This document shows positions 25,041-36,005 of a DNA stretch of 64,000 nucleotides, one piece after another. Under the pieces are notes generated by a model. The model saw nothing but the letters and a program-made list of their open reading frames with translations, did not search any database and was not told the origin of the DNA. The stretch is from Pycnopodia helianthoides (lineage: Eukaryota; Echinodermata; Asteroidea; Forcipulatida; Asteriidae), in contig CM063255.1 of assembly GCA_032158295.1 (NCBI GenBank), forward strand, positions 11,932,094 to 11,996,093, read 5' to 3'. The position numbers were made by a program, and so were the translations under genes. Numbering within the stretch: the first letter of the stretch is position 1; each line of letters begins with the position of its first letter.

Positions 25041-26430
25041 GTCCCGCTTTTATCTGCTCTCACGTGACAGTGCAACGTCAGCAAGTTTGGAATGTATTAT
25101 TAATTGGTACCTTGTCAAAGCTGTTATGAAAACGTAAACGAAATGTTGGGGAACCAGCGAAATATTCCCGAACAATCAATTAGAAAAAAATAACAAGGCG
25201 TACCGCCACTGCTTTACTTCACCAAAGAAAAATAATGTTTCCAATTTATTAGAGTTATGTTGAAACCAATAAAGTAAACGATTTATTTCCCTTTCACGAA
25301 GTAATCTGTTTGTAATTTTACTGGCTAACGGTATAATGTCTATGTTTTCTTTTTTCAATGTCCTTAAAAAAACACATTTTGATCTGTCGTTCACAATGTA
25401 CATGCATTTTTGAAGGCCTCTAAAATAATATTACTCGGTACACTACAATAAAACTGAATATATTCACCTTTTAGTGGGGCGGAACACCATAAACCCATGC
25501 GTGAGACTCTGGGAGCGTAAAGCTTGCATGGGTGTTCTATTCGTCTTCACTAAAGAGTAATGTTATAACTTTGCTCTTTGTGTAGCTTATTCAAAGGTTG
25601 ACCCACTATGTAAAAAAAATGCCTTTTGCTCTTAACAAAAAAGAAAAAGAAAGGAAACATGAATTTAAAGGAAACAAAAAGCTGCCCTGTCGAAGAAAAT
25701 TACCTTGGTTTCTGTCAAATTGAAAAACACTTTTCTGATATAAATGTAATGAATAGAACGTAATCGACCACCATCTTTGATGAAAAACAAAGGAAAAGTT
25801 CACGCAAGTACGCGCTGCGCACAACTCTGAGCCAATGATAACCTTTCACGCTTGCAAGTTTCATCAACGCATGGCAGCCAATGCAAAGGGGTCTATAATA
25901 ACGAAGAAATAATTAACCTAATATGGAAATTAGAATATGCACTTCACAATACATGGAGATTTTTTTAAATCTGTAAGGCATTATTTATTAGGACCCAAAT
26001 GTATCCATGTATTCAGGCACGTCCAACCCTCCCACCCCCCCCCCACCGCTACGATTGTGCACACTGATCCGACGGATGAGGGCGCACTTTACATCACATG
26101 CGGGTGCACCACACAAATAACAAAATGCTAAATGCTAATTCAAAAAGACTCAAAATACTTGAAAATCACCCAGATATACTGTCAGACAACTAACCTTCAG
26201 ATTTCTTTTTAATTTTGGATGGGTCAACCGTCTGGAATTTTTGCTAATACTAATAGGCCTACCCTATAAAAAAATACCCCCCAAAATGTTTTTTTTCCAA
26301 AATCGACTCGCTGCCAGTTTCCATGAGTGCCTACAAATTATGATAATCAGCTTGGCACATCAATTTTGGCCTATTTAGTGTAGTGCCAAAATTCATGTCT
26401 CTCCATTCCTGGGCAAAGAATCGGCGCTTA
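25041..26430. other. no gene recognised; space between divergent genes
   Basis: Between the YTHDF promoter (minus strand) and the kinase gene (plus strand). Short open frames only. A C tract lies near 26034-26044. Confidence 0.5.
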
Positions 26431-26795
26431 ATATTATGACATGCTGGTTGATTTGACTGGACAGTCATTCAGTTTTCGTTGTTGGCTGGCTAGGCCTCAC
26501 TTTCAATCCACTAAAGAACAATATTTATATATTTCTATTTTTTTTAGAAACAAAAAAAAAGTGATAAAATTAACAAATTACTCATAATATTTTAAAGTGA
26601 GGAGGCTAGGACCAACATTTCTCGCAATAAAACCTAGTATCTTACCGTAAATATAAAGCATTCAGCTTTGTCCTAAATCCAAAGGTATATCAATAAAATA
26701 TTATTTAAAATCTGAAGAATTCAAGTGTTTTGTTTTGGTGTTATTTTGTTTGGTTAAATCTTAGCAGGTAGGTAAAATAGATATAAACCTACTTG
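26431..26795 (+). repeat. direct repeat Z, left copy
   Basis: Matches 30928-31238 in the same orientation. Shared blocks include GACATGCTGG, TTGATTTGACTGGACAG, TCATTCAGTTTTCGTTG, CTAAAGAACAATATTTATAT, TATAAAGCATTCAGCTTT and GAAGAATTCAAGTGTTTTGT. This copy has an extra block in the middle, around GGAGGCTAGGACC. The two copies bracket the kinase gene. Confidence 0.85.
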
Positions 26796-27329
26796 TTTAA
26801 AATGAATCCAATTCAATATCCATGCTGAGTGTGATAGTGAGGGGAGGGCTGTCTATTTTAAGAATGTGCTACATCCACCCCGCTCTTATTCATTTTTTCC
26901 GTTCTCTTGAAAAAACAATTATTAAAGAAGTTAATATTCACGAAATTATTTGACAGCAAGGATACCCGTACATAAACAGACAGAACATAGTACTTTCCAA
27001 CACAGTGAGTACATTAGGCCTGAAGTCGAACAAGTTATTGCGTGCTAGGCGCGCGCGTTTTTACGGCAGACTTCGACTTGAGTGCGTCAGAACTGTTTAG
27101 CTATGACTACACTGTTGATGTCATACACTATACTACTTTTGTTTTCTTATCGAATAAACAGGTCGTGATTTATAATCGTAGCTCGTGTTTTGTTTTCTTG
27201 AAATAAAAATTAACCTACAACTTCAAAAAAACATAGAGAAAAACAAAGTTATTGAATTAAAAAATATTTATCTTTATAAAAGTGATTTTTGTCGGTGAAA
27301 ATGGTTCGTGGCTAAAATCATAGATGAAC

Positions 27330-27528
27330 ATTCATGATGTCTTCATCTACACGGGCAGAAAGAAAAAAGTTTTCGTCGCCAGGGAGACTCGACAACCAGT
27401 AAACAAAAGTTGTTGAAAAATAACAAATCGCCGAGAATCAAACGGGTCTGAACACACGGCTGCTTTTTTGCATTTGAAATTGTTGCAATTTACCGAAATT
27501 TCCAAGTTTTCGAAGGATCAAGTACCAG
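27330..27528 (+). promoter_or_regulatory. candidate 5' UTR exon and promoter of the kinase gene
   Basis: A good splice donor (CCAG then GTAAGTG) ends this segment at 27528. The next coding exon is preceded by a clear acceptor (ATCCGTAG, ending 27880) ten bases before the start codon. The pairing is inferred; the transcription start is unknown. Confidence 0.4.
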
Positions 27529-27890
27529 GTAAGTGAAGAGACTAATGTCTCTAGTTTTGTGTTTTGATCTTACAATCAGTTAGAATTGGACCGTTGCTTT
27601 CAAGTTGAGTAATGAATAAACGGCCGTGATGGGGGAAAAAAAACATCAGTCTAGCCGCCGTGATAAAAAAAAAGCCTGTGTATTGTGTACACGACTTGTT
27701 TGACAAAGTTTTGATACATTTCCAGCATCGTTCATAAGTTTAACAGTAATATTGTGAAGCAGGAGAAAAAGGCCTAAGGACTCGAAGAAGACCCCATAAA
27801 AACGAATGAAGTTCATTTGCCAGTGACTTCTGTCAGTTTGATTATTTCATTTTGCAATGAATGTTCTCTTCCATCCGTAGATTACTTAAA

Positions 27891-30128
27891 ATGGCAGCCA
27901 TGCATGCGAGCATGACCTGTGACACTGAGCTCACGTCAGGCCTGAGTACCAAGCAGGCACTACCCAGAGAACCTGCTGAGACTCAATACAAGCTGATTAC
28001 AGCAACTCAAAAGTAAGACATCATTGCAAACACTCTGTTCTGCTTGAAAAGGTTCAAACATATTAGCTTAATTTTAATTAAAAGAACTGAGTTCTAGAAA
28101 AGGCTGCACTTCTATTCAATTCTGGATCATATTAATGTGAAAAACAAACAAATATGTACCCAAAAAAGAGGATACAGTTTTGTGTCTTGTGTAATTTGTT
28201 ATTGATTTGAACTTGAATGTCGTATTGGAAATGCTCTCCAATGTTACTTTGCTTGACTTAATCAGGCAAATTGTTGTCACAGATCTCTTGTAAATAACAA
28301 GAAATGGTTATTATTTGGTTTTACCATACACTGATGTGTGTAAAGCACTGTTGACTCATTTTCCCGAATCCTGGGAAAAAACAGTCATAATGGGTGCATT
28401 TCTAACCCATGACCTTTGCCATTCTAGAGTAGATGTCTTACCATTTAAACCACCGAGATTGCCTGTGCTTCGAATCCCACACAAGTAATATGCCTGTGGA
28501 TTTATTTCACAGGACTCTGGAAAGTACTGAGTATACGGTGCTTCAAGAACATAAGTGTGAGGGGGAAAATCAAATAATAGTCTTTATCGCCAATGCAAAT
28601 TTAACATCTATTAAGAAAAAGTTAAACAGAAACAAACAAACCAAATTGCATTACTTGTTTGCATTCTCTAACTCTCAACCATCCTTCTTCACAGGAAAAC
28701 CCAGAAGAGTATGTCTGGTTTGAGAAAAGCAATTAGGGCAATCTTTAGGCCAAAAGACAAGATATCGAAAATGCTGACCACCAAGCAACCTGGCTCTGCC
28801 CAACAAATCAAGTCCTCAAGGTTTGTAAAAGAAGTAAATAATTATTGACTACTTTTCTTTCTAAATTCTAATCATTCTTTTTATTCTTTTATCTTGTTAA
28901 ACATTTTATAGGAGAAGGCTAACAAAAGCAATTTTTTTTTTCAATTCGCTTGCTCCTTTGAAAAACACCAGCAGTCAATATCATCTTTCCTCTTAACTCG
29001 TACCCAGTTGATTTATTTGCTTTTTAGAATAAAGACTCATGTTTTATATTAATAAAATGCTTAATTGATAAACGTTTTCTTACATTACTGAACAGGCAAG
29101 AGACTGAAAACAATGATTGCACACAATCGAGAGTTGCTGACCCTGTGCAAGCTGAGCATAGCTCTGAGACACCATCAAAGTCCTCCTCACCATCATCCTC
29201 TGAGACCTCAGATACTCTTCCATCATCAACGACTTCAGATATCTCATCGTCATCTTCTGCCAATAAGACATCTTCATCTCTGGATGACAGATCTCCTCCT
29301 GCTCCTCCCAAACCTGCACCTGCCACATCGACGCCTAGATGTGCTGACAGGTCAGGGTTCTATACCTATTGTGAGCAACCTTCCTACTTTGGAACCCGCT
29401 TGTACCAACCCAGTGATCTGGTTCCAGAGGAGGGCATCTTTGGAGAGTGGTTAGAGTTAGGATGTGGTGAGACGTCATCGACACGCCTTGTGAAGGTCAT
29501 GCCTGATGGCAAACTAGCTGCAGCAAAGATTGTGTACAACAATCATCTGGAAGATCAATTCCGCAATGAACTTGATGCCCACCACCTGGTCCATGGGCAC
29601 CCTTCATTTCCTGAGGTAATTGGAGTTGTCCACCAATCTCCATTCCGATGCATCCTACAGGAGTTTGTAGGCAATGAATCCATTCCAGAAAACATCACCC
29701 TGGAGGATGTATTGACAAATAATAAAGTCAAAATCTCAGATATTCCAGAGAAGGACTGGTTGCAGATTGGGCAAGACATCTCCCAAGGACTCCAGCACCT
29801 TCACCATCAGGAGTATATTCATCAAGATCTTAGCCCTGATAACATCCTCCTGTATCCCACTGATGGCAACTGGAGGTGCTGGAGAGCTAAGATCTGTGAT
29901 CTTGGAAATTGCACATTTGCTAAGCTGACTCCTGAGGGAGTCAAGGGTCAAGCTCAACTTGCCATGGCTGCTGATGTATATTCCCTTGGGAGAATGTTCA
30001 GGTCAGTTGGAAAAGCCGCAAATGTGCACTTTCTGAAATCCATTGGCAAAAAGTGCACCAGGAGGGATCCTAAAAACCGCCCCCAGATGAATAAGGTTTG
30101 TAAAATGCTCAGCAAGGTTTCCCACTGA
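27891..30128 (+). CDS. divergent protein kinase-like protein, three coding exons
   Basis: Coding exons 27891-28012, 28695-28820 and 29096-30128, all joined in phase 2 with GT/AG, giving 426 aa. Residues about 1-99 are novel, with a basic helix-like stretch (LRKAIRAIFRPKDKISKML). Residues about 100-160 are Ser/Thr/Pro-rich and probably disordered. The kinase domain runs from about 195 to 420. It has a glycine-loop remnant (LGCGET), the beta-3 lysine (LAAAKIV, K227), a likely alpha-C glutamate (E241), HQD in place of HRD (D326 or neighbouring, in YIHQDLSPDNILL), DLG in place of DFG (D351), and the helix-F aspartate (AADVYSLG, D376). The activation segment is very short, with no APE motif. The key Lys, Asp, Asn and Asp residues remain, so activity is possible. 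I do not recognise the subfamily. Repeat Z flanks the gene on both sides. Confidence 0.85.
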
Positions 30129-30300
30129 ATGTTGTTGTTCTTAAAGATTTGTCATTTTTTCAAAATTTATTTTACACTTCAGACAATCTTTAAGGGCAAA
30201 GCTTTTAGATGGGGAAACCCAATGGTTTGTGAGGGGGAAAACCCTAAGCTGCTTTCATCATTTGAAAAAAAACCTTCAGTTTGGTACACTACAATTTTAA

Positions 30301-30306
30301 AATAAA
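30301..30306 (+). other. candidate polyadenylation signal of the kinase gene
   Basis: AATAAA about 170 bases after the kinase stop codon. It is the first such hexamer downstream. Confidence 0.4.
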
Positions 30307-30927
30307 TTGCATGTGACTTTGTTCTCATCAATCATTGAACTTAAAGAAAAGTTTGAGTTGTTTGCACAATCATCACAAGCCATTAGCCAAGCTGAGTAAT
30401 TTTTACCTTATTCCTTATTGGTGTCATTTTCTTTCCATCATGCATTCTGGAGAACCTACAGCCAGAGATCTTGCCATAGAGCCAAAAATCATTTCATATT
30501 TTTCCCAGAGACAATATTCATTATCAGCAGTGTTATTAATGTGCACGAAACAAATCACTTTATCAAATTAAATCTTGTCAGAGATGAAGTTATTATTTTT
30601 ACTTCAATGAGTGGAAATCATGTTATGTAAACTCATTCAATACAAAATGCATAGTAAACCTATTTCAGAGTTCATAGTGAAAAAACACAACAACAATAAG
30701 GAAAAGTTAAGTCCTAAAAGAAGTTGTTTACTTGAGAACCACTGCTTTCAAATTTCAATTCGGTTTAAATTCAATCTATTTTTTAAATAACAAAAACTTT
30801 AATAAATATTTTTATTAAATTATAATTTTTGTCATAGAAACCACCACTCTTTGGCAGCAAAGTAATAAAGGGTTTGAATGTGCCTAGTCAAAAATGTAAA
30901 ATATTTTTTGATATTCTTGTATTTATA

Positions 30928-31238
30928 ATATTGTGACATGCTGGCTGATTTGACTGGACAGAGTCATTCAGTTTTCGTTGCTGGCTGTTTAGGCCTCACT
31001 CTCATTCTACTAAAGAACAATATTTATATATTTATATTTTTTTACAAAATAAATGATATAACAAATTACTCACCATATTTTAGAGTATAAAGCATTCAGC
31101 TTTTCACTAAAGCCAAATATTTAATAATAAAATATTATTTAAAATCTGAAGAATTCAAGTGTTTTGTTTTTGTGTTATTTTATTTGGTTCTACCTCCATG
31201 GTTAATTGCAGGTAAAATACAATAGATATAAACCTACT
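30928..31238 (+). repeat. direct repeat Z, right copy
   Basis: Second copy of the repeat at 26431-26795, same orientation, slightly shorter. The copies end alike, with ATAGATATAAACCTACT. No terminal inverted repeat was seen, so it may be a dispersed repeat or a remnant of a segmental duplication. Confidence 0.85.
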
Positions 31239-31289
31239 ACAGTACTAGTTAAGAAATAAATAGAGTAAGTATCTTGCGAAGTGCCAGTT

Positions 31290-31510
31290 GGGTTGGGGAA
31301 TGGGCGTAGCTTGTGCGAGGGGTGGCTGCAATGAAATAAATGTTTTTAAACAAAGTTTCAAACGCTCCCTTTCGGGCCAATCATTCCCGTTATTGTTTTT
31401 TTGTAAACAAAAAGAAGTAAGGCAGGCCCTGGAAAAGGACTTACGAAGAACCGATAGAGGGCGCCCTAGCTGTTGTTATCTGCTGTTGTTTCTGGCGGGT
31501 GAGCAAGTCC
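31290..31510 (+). promoter_or_regulatory. GC-richer promoter-like segment
   Basis: Contrasts with AT-rich surroundings. It contains GATAGAGGGCGCCCTAGCTG and is followed by a plausible splice donor (CTGGCGG then GTGAGC, near 31498). It could be the first, non-coding exon of the SAP/SWIM gene, which has an acceptor at about 36669 just before its start codon. This is a guess from position and signals. Confidence 0.25.
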
Positions 31511-31747
31511 TAAAATTCAAGTTTGTAAGGAAAGGTAGGACTAGGAGCGTTATCATGTTTTTTAACTGTAACACAAAGTTTGGCTCTATACAATAGTGAT
31601 CACTACATCGTATGTGCTTAAGTTGTATAATTGTGTATGGAACTTCTTCCTTTTGTCATGTTTGTGACTGATGATAAACTCATTCGACATTCTGATCAGT
31701 GAAGAATCAAGAAGTGAACTTATTTTATGTCGTTTACGTTTACGTTT

Positions 31748-31803
31748 ACCCTCCATCCAACCTCCAGACGGTCAGGAGGATGGGAGGGGGGGGGGGTAAC
31801 CAT
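31748..31803. repeat. hairpin repeat H, diverged copy
   Basis: The arms TACCCTCCATCC and GGATGGGAGGG flank a centre with CCTCCAGACGGTCAGGAGG. Same design as the hairpins at 51130-51200, 52054-52117 and 35947-36005. A G tract interrupts the right arm. Confidence 0.55.
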
Positions 31804-32540
31804 GGTTCATTCATGGGTCAACAATAGTAATGGCTTTTTTAAAAGTTACCAATGTAAAGCCGGAACAGCACTGACCATGTGCAAACAACTGTAATGAGTG
31901 ACTGCTGTGTTAGTCTGGTTCTGCGCCAACACTGTCACTGTCACTTTGTATTCACAAGATGGGAATCAGACCATTTAAAATTTTGATATTTTCCACAAAA
32001 TCAGAAAAAGAAAAAATACAAAGACTAGGAGTCAATTTTCAGTAATAAAAGAAAGAAGAATATTCTCATCATCACTGGGTATAAAAATGACGTATTTTGT
32101 GACGTGAATGAAATTGTCTGTATCAAAGTATAATGTTGGCTACTCAAACTTCAAAGTCAAAGACACGAAGAGGGCACTAGTCGAGTATACGATCTGTTGG
32201 CAATAAATACGATAAAGAAAGCCGGTACCTTCAAAGCTACCTTCGAGTATCATAACCCTCAACATGCTTGACATGCTCTCACACAGTACTTTGGAGGGTT
32301 AGGAAAGCGCATACACAATTTCTTCTACCTTTTGCAATTTCAGCCATTTCTCTCAAATAGAACAGAGTGTCTAGCCGTGCGTGGAGGAGTCCAACCTGGG
32401 CTTGCATAGTGTTCAGATATTAAAAATAAAGCTAAAAGTTGTAAAAGGACGCTCGAAGTTCATGCATGGAGGTTCTATTTCTACCTCCATGGTTCATGCA
32501 TGTAAGTGGGTCTGGTAACCCTTGTTCTATGTTTATGTAC

Positions 32541-32758
32541 TATTATAACACCTCTTTCCTTTGATTCTATCTGTTGATTGGCCGAGAGCGTGTCACATGG
32601 TGTTGTGTATTTTTACTCTTGTACATGTTCACCGACCAAACTATTCAATGAACCATTCAACGATAGCCTAGCGACCAATGTACTAGTAATTGGATACCCT
32701 GGTACCCAATACTACATTGACTTCAAACATTGATTTAAACGAGCTGCTTGACAACCTC
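32541..32758 (+). mobile_element. partial 5' copy of the Crypton-like element
   Basis: Starts TATTATAACACCTCTTT and matches 33612-33822 almost throughout: GAGAGCGTGTCACAT, ACTCTTGTACATGT, CAACGATAGC, AGCGACCAATGTACTAGT, GGATACCCTGGTACCC and AACGAGCTGCTTGACAACCT. Homology stops just before the recombinase-specific part. It also retains TTGATTGG, which copy 2 has lost but the relative at 7076-7477 has. Confidence 0.85.
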
Positions 32759-33127
32759 AAAATCTTTTCATCTCAGTTTGTCGTTTACAATTTGATTTCT
32801 TTTAACTTTATTTATTATTTGTGATTTAAGGATTCTCAACACTTCATCATCTTTACATTTAGCACTTTCTAGGCCCCCTACGTACATCATGGCAATATTT
32901 TATTTCGTAGTTTTAAACCTGCACTGTGCAGGATAACACGCAACTCAGAATTATGTTGAGTTTCTCTCGTTTGAAATTTAAAAAATATTATTAAAGTATC
33001 CTTGTCTGTTTTTTTAAGTGTGACTTTTTACAGTTTCACTTTTGTCATTAACTTTGCGTTAAATTTACTTCAAATAATTTGTGATTTTAAGGTTATCGAT
33101 ACTATTGTATAGACAAGGAACCCCCTC

Positions 33128-33470
33128 AAGTGCCCGATAACTTCATGCCAAATACTCTGGTCTTGCCAAATGCTGTCCATTTGCAGCCTACGTCCGTTAA
33201 CTTTTGTCAAATACTGTCAATTCCTGCCGATCATTTTTGTCAAATACTGTTCGGTAAGTTCTAGGCAAATACTGTCCATTTTTCGCCAAATACTGTTCGG
33301 TTACTCCCAGCGAAATACTGTCCATTCCCAGCCTGTGTCAGTTCATTTTGCGCGGCCAATTTGGCACCAGACACTATTTGGCACATTGTGTCCTGCTTCC
33401 ACTGCTCATGCTCAGCGGACACTATTTGGCAGTGGACACTTTTTGGCATGACACTGGGCTAAGTGCCCGA
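33128..33470. repeat. cluster of GCCAAATACTGTCC-like motifs
   Basis: Seven forward motifs lie between about 33147 and 33325, with variants of CAAATACTGTCC and CAAATACTGTTCGG. Three or four inverted ones (GGACACTATTTGGC type) lie between about 33356 and 33447. The block is flanked on both sides by the direct repeat AAGTGCCCGA (about 33128 and 33461). No coding potential. The flanking repeats could be a target duplication. Confidence 0.65.
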
Positions 33471-33611
33471 ACACCTAATAAAATGACGCAGTGTTGAATG
33501 ATGAATAAAGGTGTTGTGTGAATTAATTTTATTGAAGTATACAGACACAAATCAAAGGAAGAAGTCTTATAAAACAAATATTGACTGCGTTGTCTCGTGG
33601 CGTAGTAAAAC

Positions 33612-35527
33612 TATTATAACACCTCTTCCGAGAGGCCGAGAGCGTGTCACATTGTGTTGTGTATATTTACTCTTGTACATGTGCACCGACCAAACGAACT
33701 ATTCAACCATTCAATGAACTATTCAACGATAGCTTAGCGACCAATGTACTAGTGAATGGATACCCTGGTACCCTGACTACATTGACTATAAACATGATTT
33801 AAACGAGCTGCTTGACAACCTCGACCCCGGTGTAATGAACAGAATGTGTGCATTTGAAATACGGTTTAGAGAACGAACGTAACATCAGTAGTCTGGTACC
33901 CTCTTATTTTGTCAAAACTCGATATTTTTCAACGTAAGATTTTACAGTTCTTGTTCGACGATTGCAGCCACGACGTACGTAAAGTTTTTTGACGATTGAT
34001 TCTACCAGAAAAATGGAGGACAATGAGCCCCGTCCATTTGTTTTACTTAATGAAGATGAACTACAAGATTATATGAACTCAGCAGAGTCAAAGAACACTA
34101 AAAACAGCATAAAATACGTCGAAAGAATTGTTCAACAGTACTGTACTGCACGCAACACAACGTTGGAGATAGTGGATCGCATGAACAACGATGAACTAGA
34201 CAATTTCTTGCGAAGATTCTACATGGAAGTGCGCCAAGTGAATGGGGAGTTTTACTGCAAAAAGACAATGCAAACTATTCGATATGGATTGCAGAGACGT
34301 TTCAAGGACAGGGAAATGAATCCAGTGGACATCATAAAGGATCAAGCATTTGAGAGATCAAATAAGAGTTTCAAAGCGACCCTTGTTCATCTCAAGAAAA
34401 TCGGAAAAGGTAATGTGGAGCATAAAAACCCCATAACTCTTGAGGACATGAATAAAATCAGTGCTTCGTCGGCTACAAACATCTCCACACAAACTGGACT
34501 TCAAAATAAGGTTTTCATCGATGTTATGGTCTATCACTGCAACGGAGGCAGAGAAAATTTGAGAGACATGAAAAAGACAGACTTTAAGATAAACACTGAT
34601 TCTAGCGGATTGAGGTATGTCACAAAACGAGGAGAACAGCTTACCAAAAATAACAGAGAAAACGATAATGAAAAGAGCCAAGTCGGTTTAATGTATGAAT
34701 CACCAGGAAACCCTCGGTGTCCTGTCAGCAATTTTCTCAACTACTTAGAAAAACTTCACCCTGACTGTGACTTTCTTTGGCAGAGACCAAAAGACATTGT
34801 TTGTTCAAGCTCAAACTCATGGTATTCTAATATGCCACTTGGAAAGAACACACTCTCTAACAAACTAAAGGTAATTTCTACAGCAGCCAAGTGCAGTAAT
34901 ATTTACACAAATCATTGTTTCAGAGCCACTAGTGTAACTATTCTTGACGATGCAGGATTTGCGTCCAGGGATATTATGACAGTATCGGGACACCGTTCTA
35001 AATCCAGTATTAAATACTACAGCAGGACAAGTGAAAACAAAAAACGTGAGATGAGTGCGGTCTTAACAAACGCTGTTAACTCTGAACAATGTGAGGCTGG
35101 GCCATCATCGCTGTCAACTACTGACCAACGTTCCGAGTCTCCCACTCTTCTAACAGCATCACAGGAATCGCTTATTTTGAGAGACTTTAAAAATTCACTT
35201 TTCTCACCTGTGAACCTTGGCCTAAACAATAACACTGCTTCCTCATCCCCAGTCGGGAACTTGACCAAGGTAAACATAAACATTGACAGCAAAAGCACTC
35301 GCAATTTCCATTACCATGGATGTATACAGTAATTTTTCAGCCTTATCCACTTATGTTTTTATGGTCTCTTTGGAGCTTCATGTAATTTCTCTTGGCATTA
35401 GGGAAGAGGTGTTATGAAACAAATTTTGACTGCTTTGTCTCGTGCTTTGACTGCTTTGTCTCAGTGATCCCCGGAGCCGCCTATCTTCTCTTGGCTTCGC
35501 CACTCGAAACAGTCAATATTTGTATTC
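33612..35527 (+). mobile_element. Crypton-like tyrosine recombinase element (apparently complete)
   Basis: The left end is TATTATAACACCTCTTCC. At the right, about 70 bp after the recombinase stop, GAAGAGGTGTTAT (35403) repeats this in inverted orientation. It is followed by a palindromic tail with AAACAAATTTTGACTGC, GTGATCCCCGG and CAGTCAATATTTGTA (to 35527). The same tail ends the 400-bp relative at 7076-7477. A partial tail (TTATAAAACAAATATTGACT, 33566 and on) directly precedes the left end, as if another copy ended there. Outer limits are inferred from shared sequence. Confidence 0.65.
34013..35332 (+). CDS. CryptonA-type tyrosine recombinase
   Basis: 439 aa from the first in-frame ATG, with no intron or stop. 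It belongs to the DUF3504/Crypton family of tyrosine recombinases, from which the C-terminal domains of vertebrate ZMYM2-4, QRICH1 and KIAA1958 derive. The enzyme would cut and join DNA through a phosphotyrosine link. All catalytic residues are visible: Arg in NGGREN (R180), His and Arg in NHCFRAT (H301, R304), His in VSGHRS (H327) and Tyr in IKYYSR (Y335 or Y336). The N-terminal 130 residues are a likely core-binding domain. The motif NPRCPVSNFLNYLEKLHP is typical of the family. The last ~80 residues are Ser-rich and probably disordered. The intact frame suggests a young insertion or a gene under selection. Confidence 0.92.
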   Translation: MEDNEPRPFVLLNEDELQDYMNSAESKNTKNSIKYVERIVQQYCTARNTTLEIVDRMNNDELDNFLRRFYMEVRQVNGEFYCKKTMQTIRYGLQRRFKDREMNPVDIIKDQAFERSNKSFKATLVHLKKIGKGNVEHKNPITLEDMNKISASSATNISTQTGLQNKVFIDVMVYHCNGGRENLRDMKKTDFKINTDSSGLRYVTKRGEQLTKNNRENDNEKSQVGLMYESPGNPRCPVSNFLNYLEKLHPDCDFLWQRPKDIVCSSSNSWYSNMPLGKNTLSNKLKVISTAAKCSNIYTNHCFRATSVTILDDAGFASRDIMTVSGHRSKSSIKYYSRTSENKKREMSAVLTNAVNSEQCEAGPSSLSTTDQRSESPTLLTASQESLILRDFKNSLFSPVNLGLNNNTASSSPVGNLTKVNINIDSKSTRNFHYHGCIQ

Positions 35528-35532
35528 TATAC

Positions 35533-35868
35533 CAGGGCTCAAAATTAACACTGGACCACAGGCCCAAGGCCAGTAATTTAAGCATTGGGCCAGTAAACTC
35601 ACAGCTAAGCTACTCACAGCTGTCTTTTGTTTGTCAATAGAATAACAAGAGGCTACCTCATTGTGTAATACCTAAATTGTGAAAACCTAGTTGACTAATG
35701 ACTATGAGTATGATAATTATCTTCCAATTTTTCTAAGTTATACTAATTTGGACAAATGAGATAGATTTTTCTTTGTGCTTGTTCAACTCATTTTGATTCT
35801 GGTCTTGTTAAATAAATACTGGTTCCGTAAAACTTGTGGATATTCCCCCCAAATTCGAGCCCTGTACC
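35533..35868 (-). repeat. interspersed repeat R, copy 2
   Basis: Bounded by CAGGGCTCAAAATTAACACT at the left and AAATTCGAGCCCTG at the right. Reverse complement of 4955-5350 in the shared parts, including GCATTGGGCCAGTAAACTCA. It abuts the right end of the recombinase element. Confidence 0.65.
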
Positions 35869-35946
35869 CATGTATGATGAGGGTCACCAGCCCAGAGGAT
35901 CAAGTGGTACGATTATCACAACAACAAGTACAATGTGTTTAGTTTA

Positions 35947-36005
35947 GTTGCGATAATGTGGTAACCCTTGATCCTCCAGACAGTCTTTGACTGGAGAGTT
36001 ACTAC
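35947..36005. repeat. hairpin repeat H, diverged copy
   Basis: TTGCGATAATGTGGTAACCC followed by CCTCCAGACAGTC, then CTGGAGAGTTACTACG. The arms are decayed compared with 51130-51200. Confidence 0.45.

Noticed and set aside
33170..33451. 93-codon ORF in the motif cluster
   Set aside because: Composition follows the repeated 14-bp motif; no coding features.
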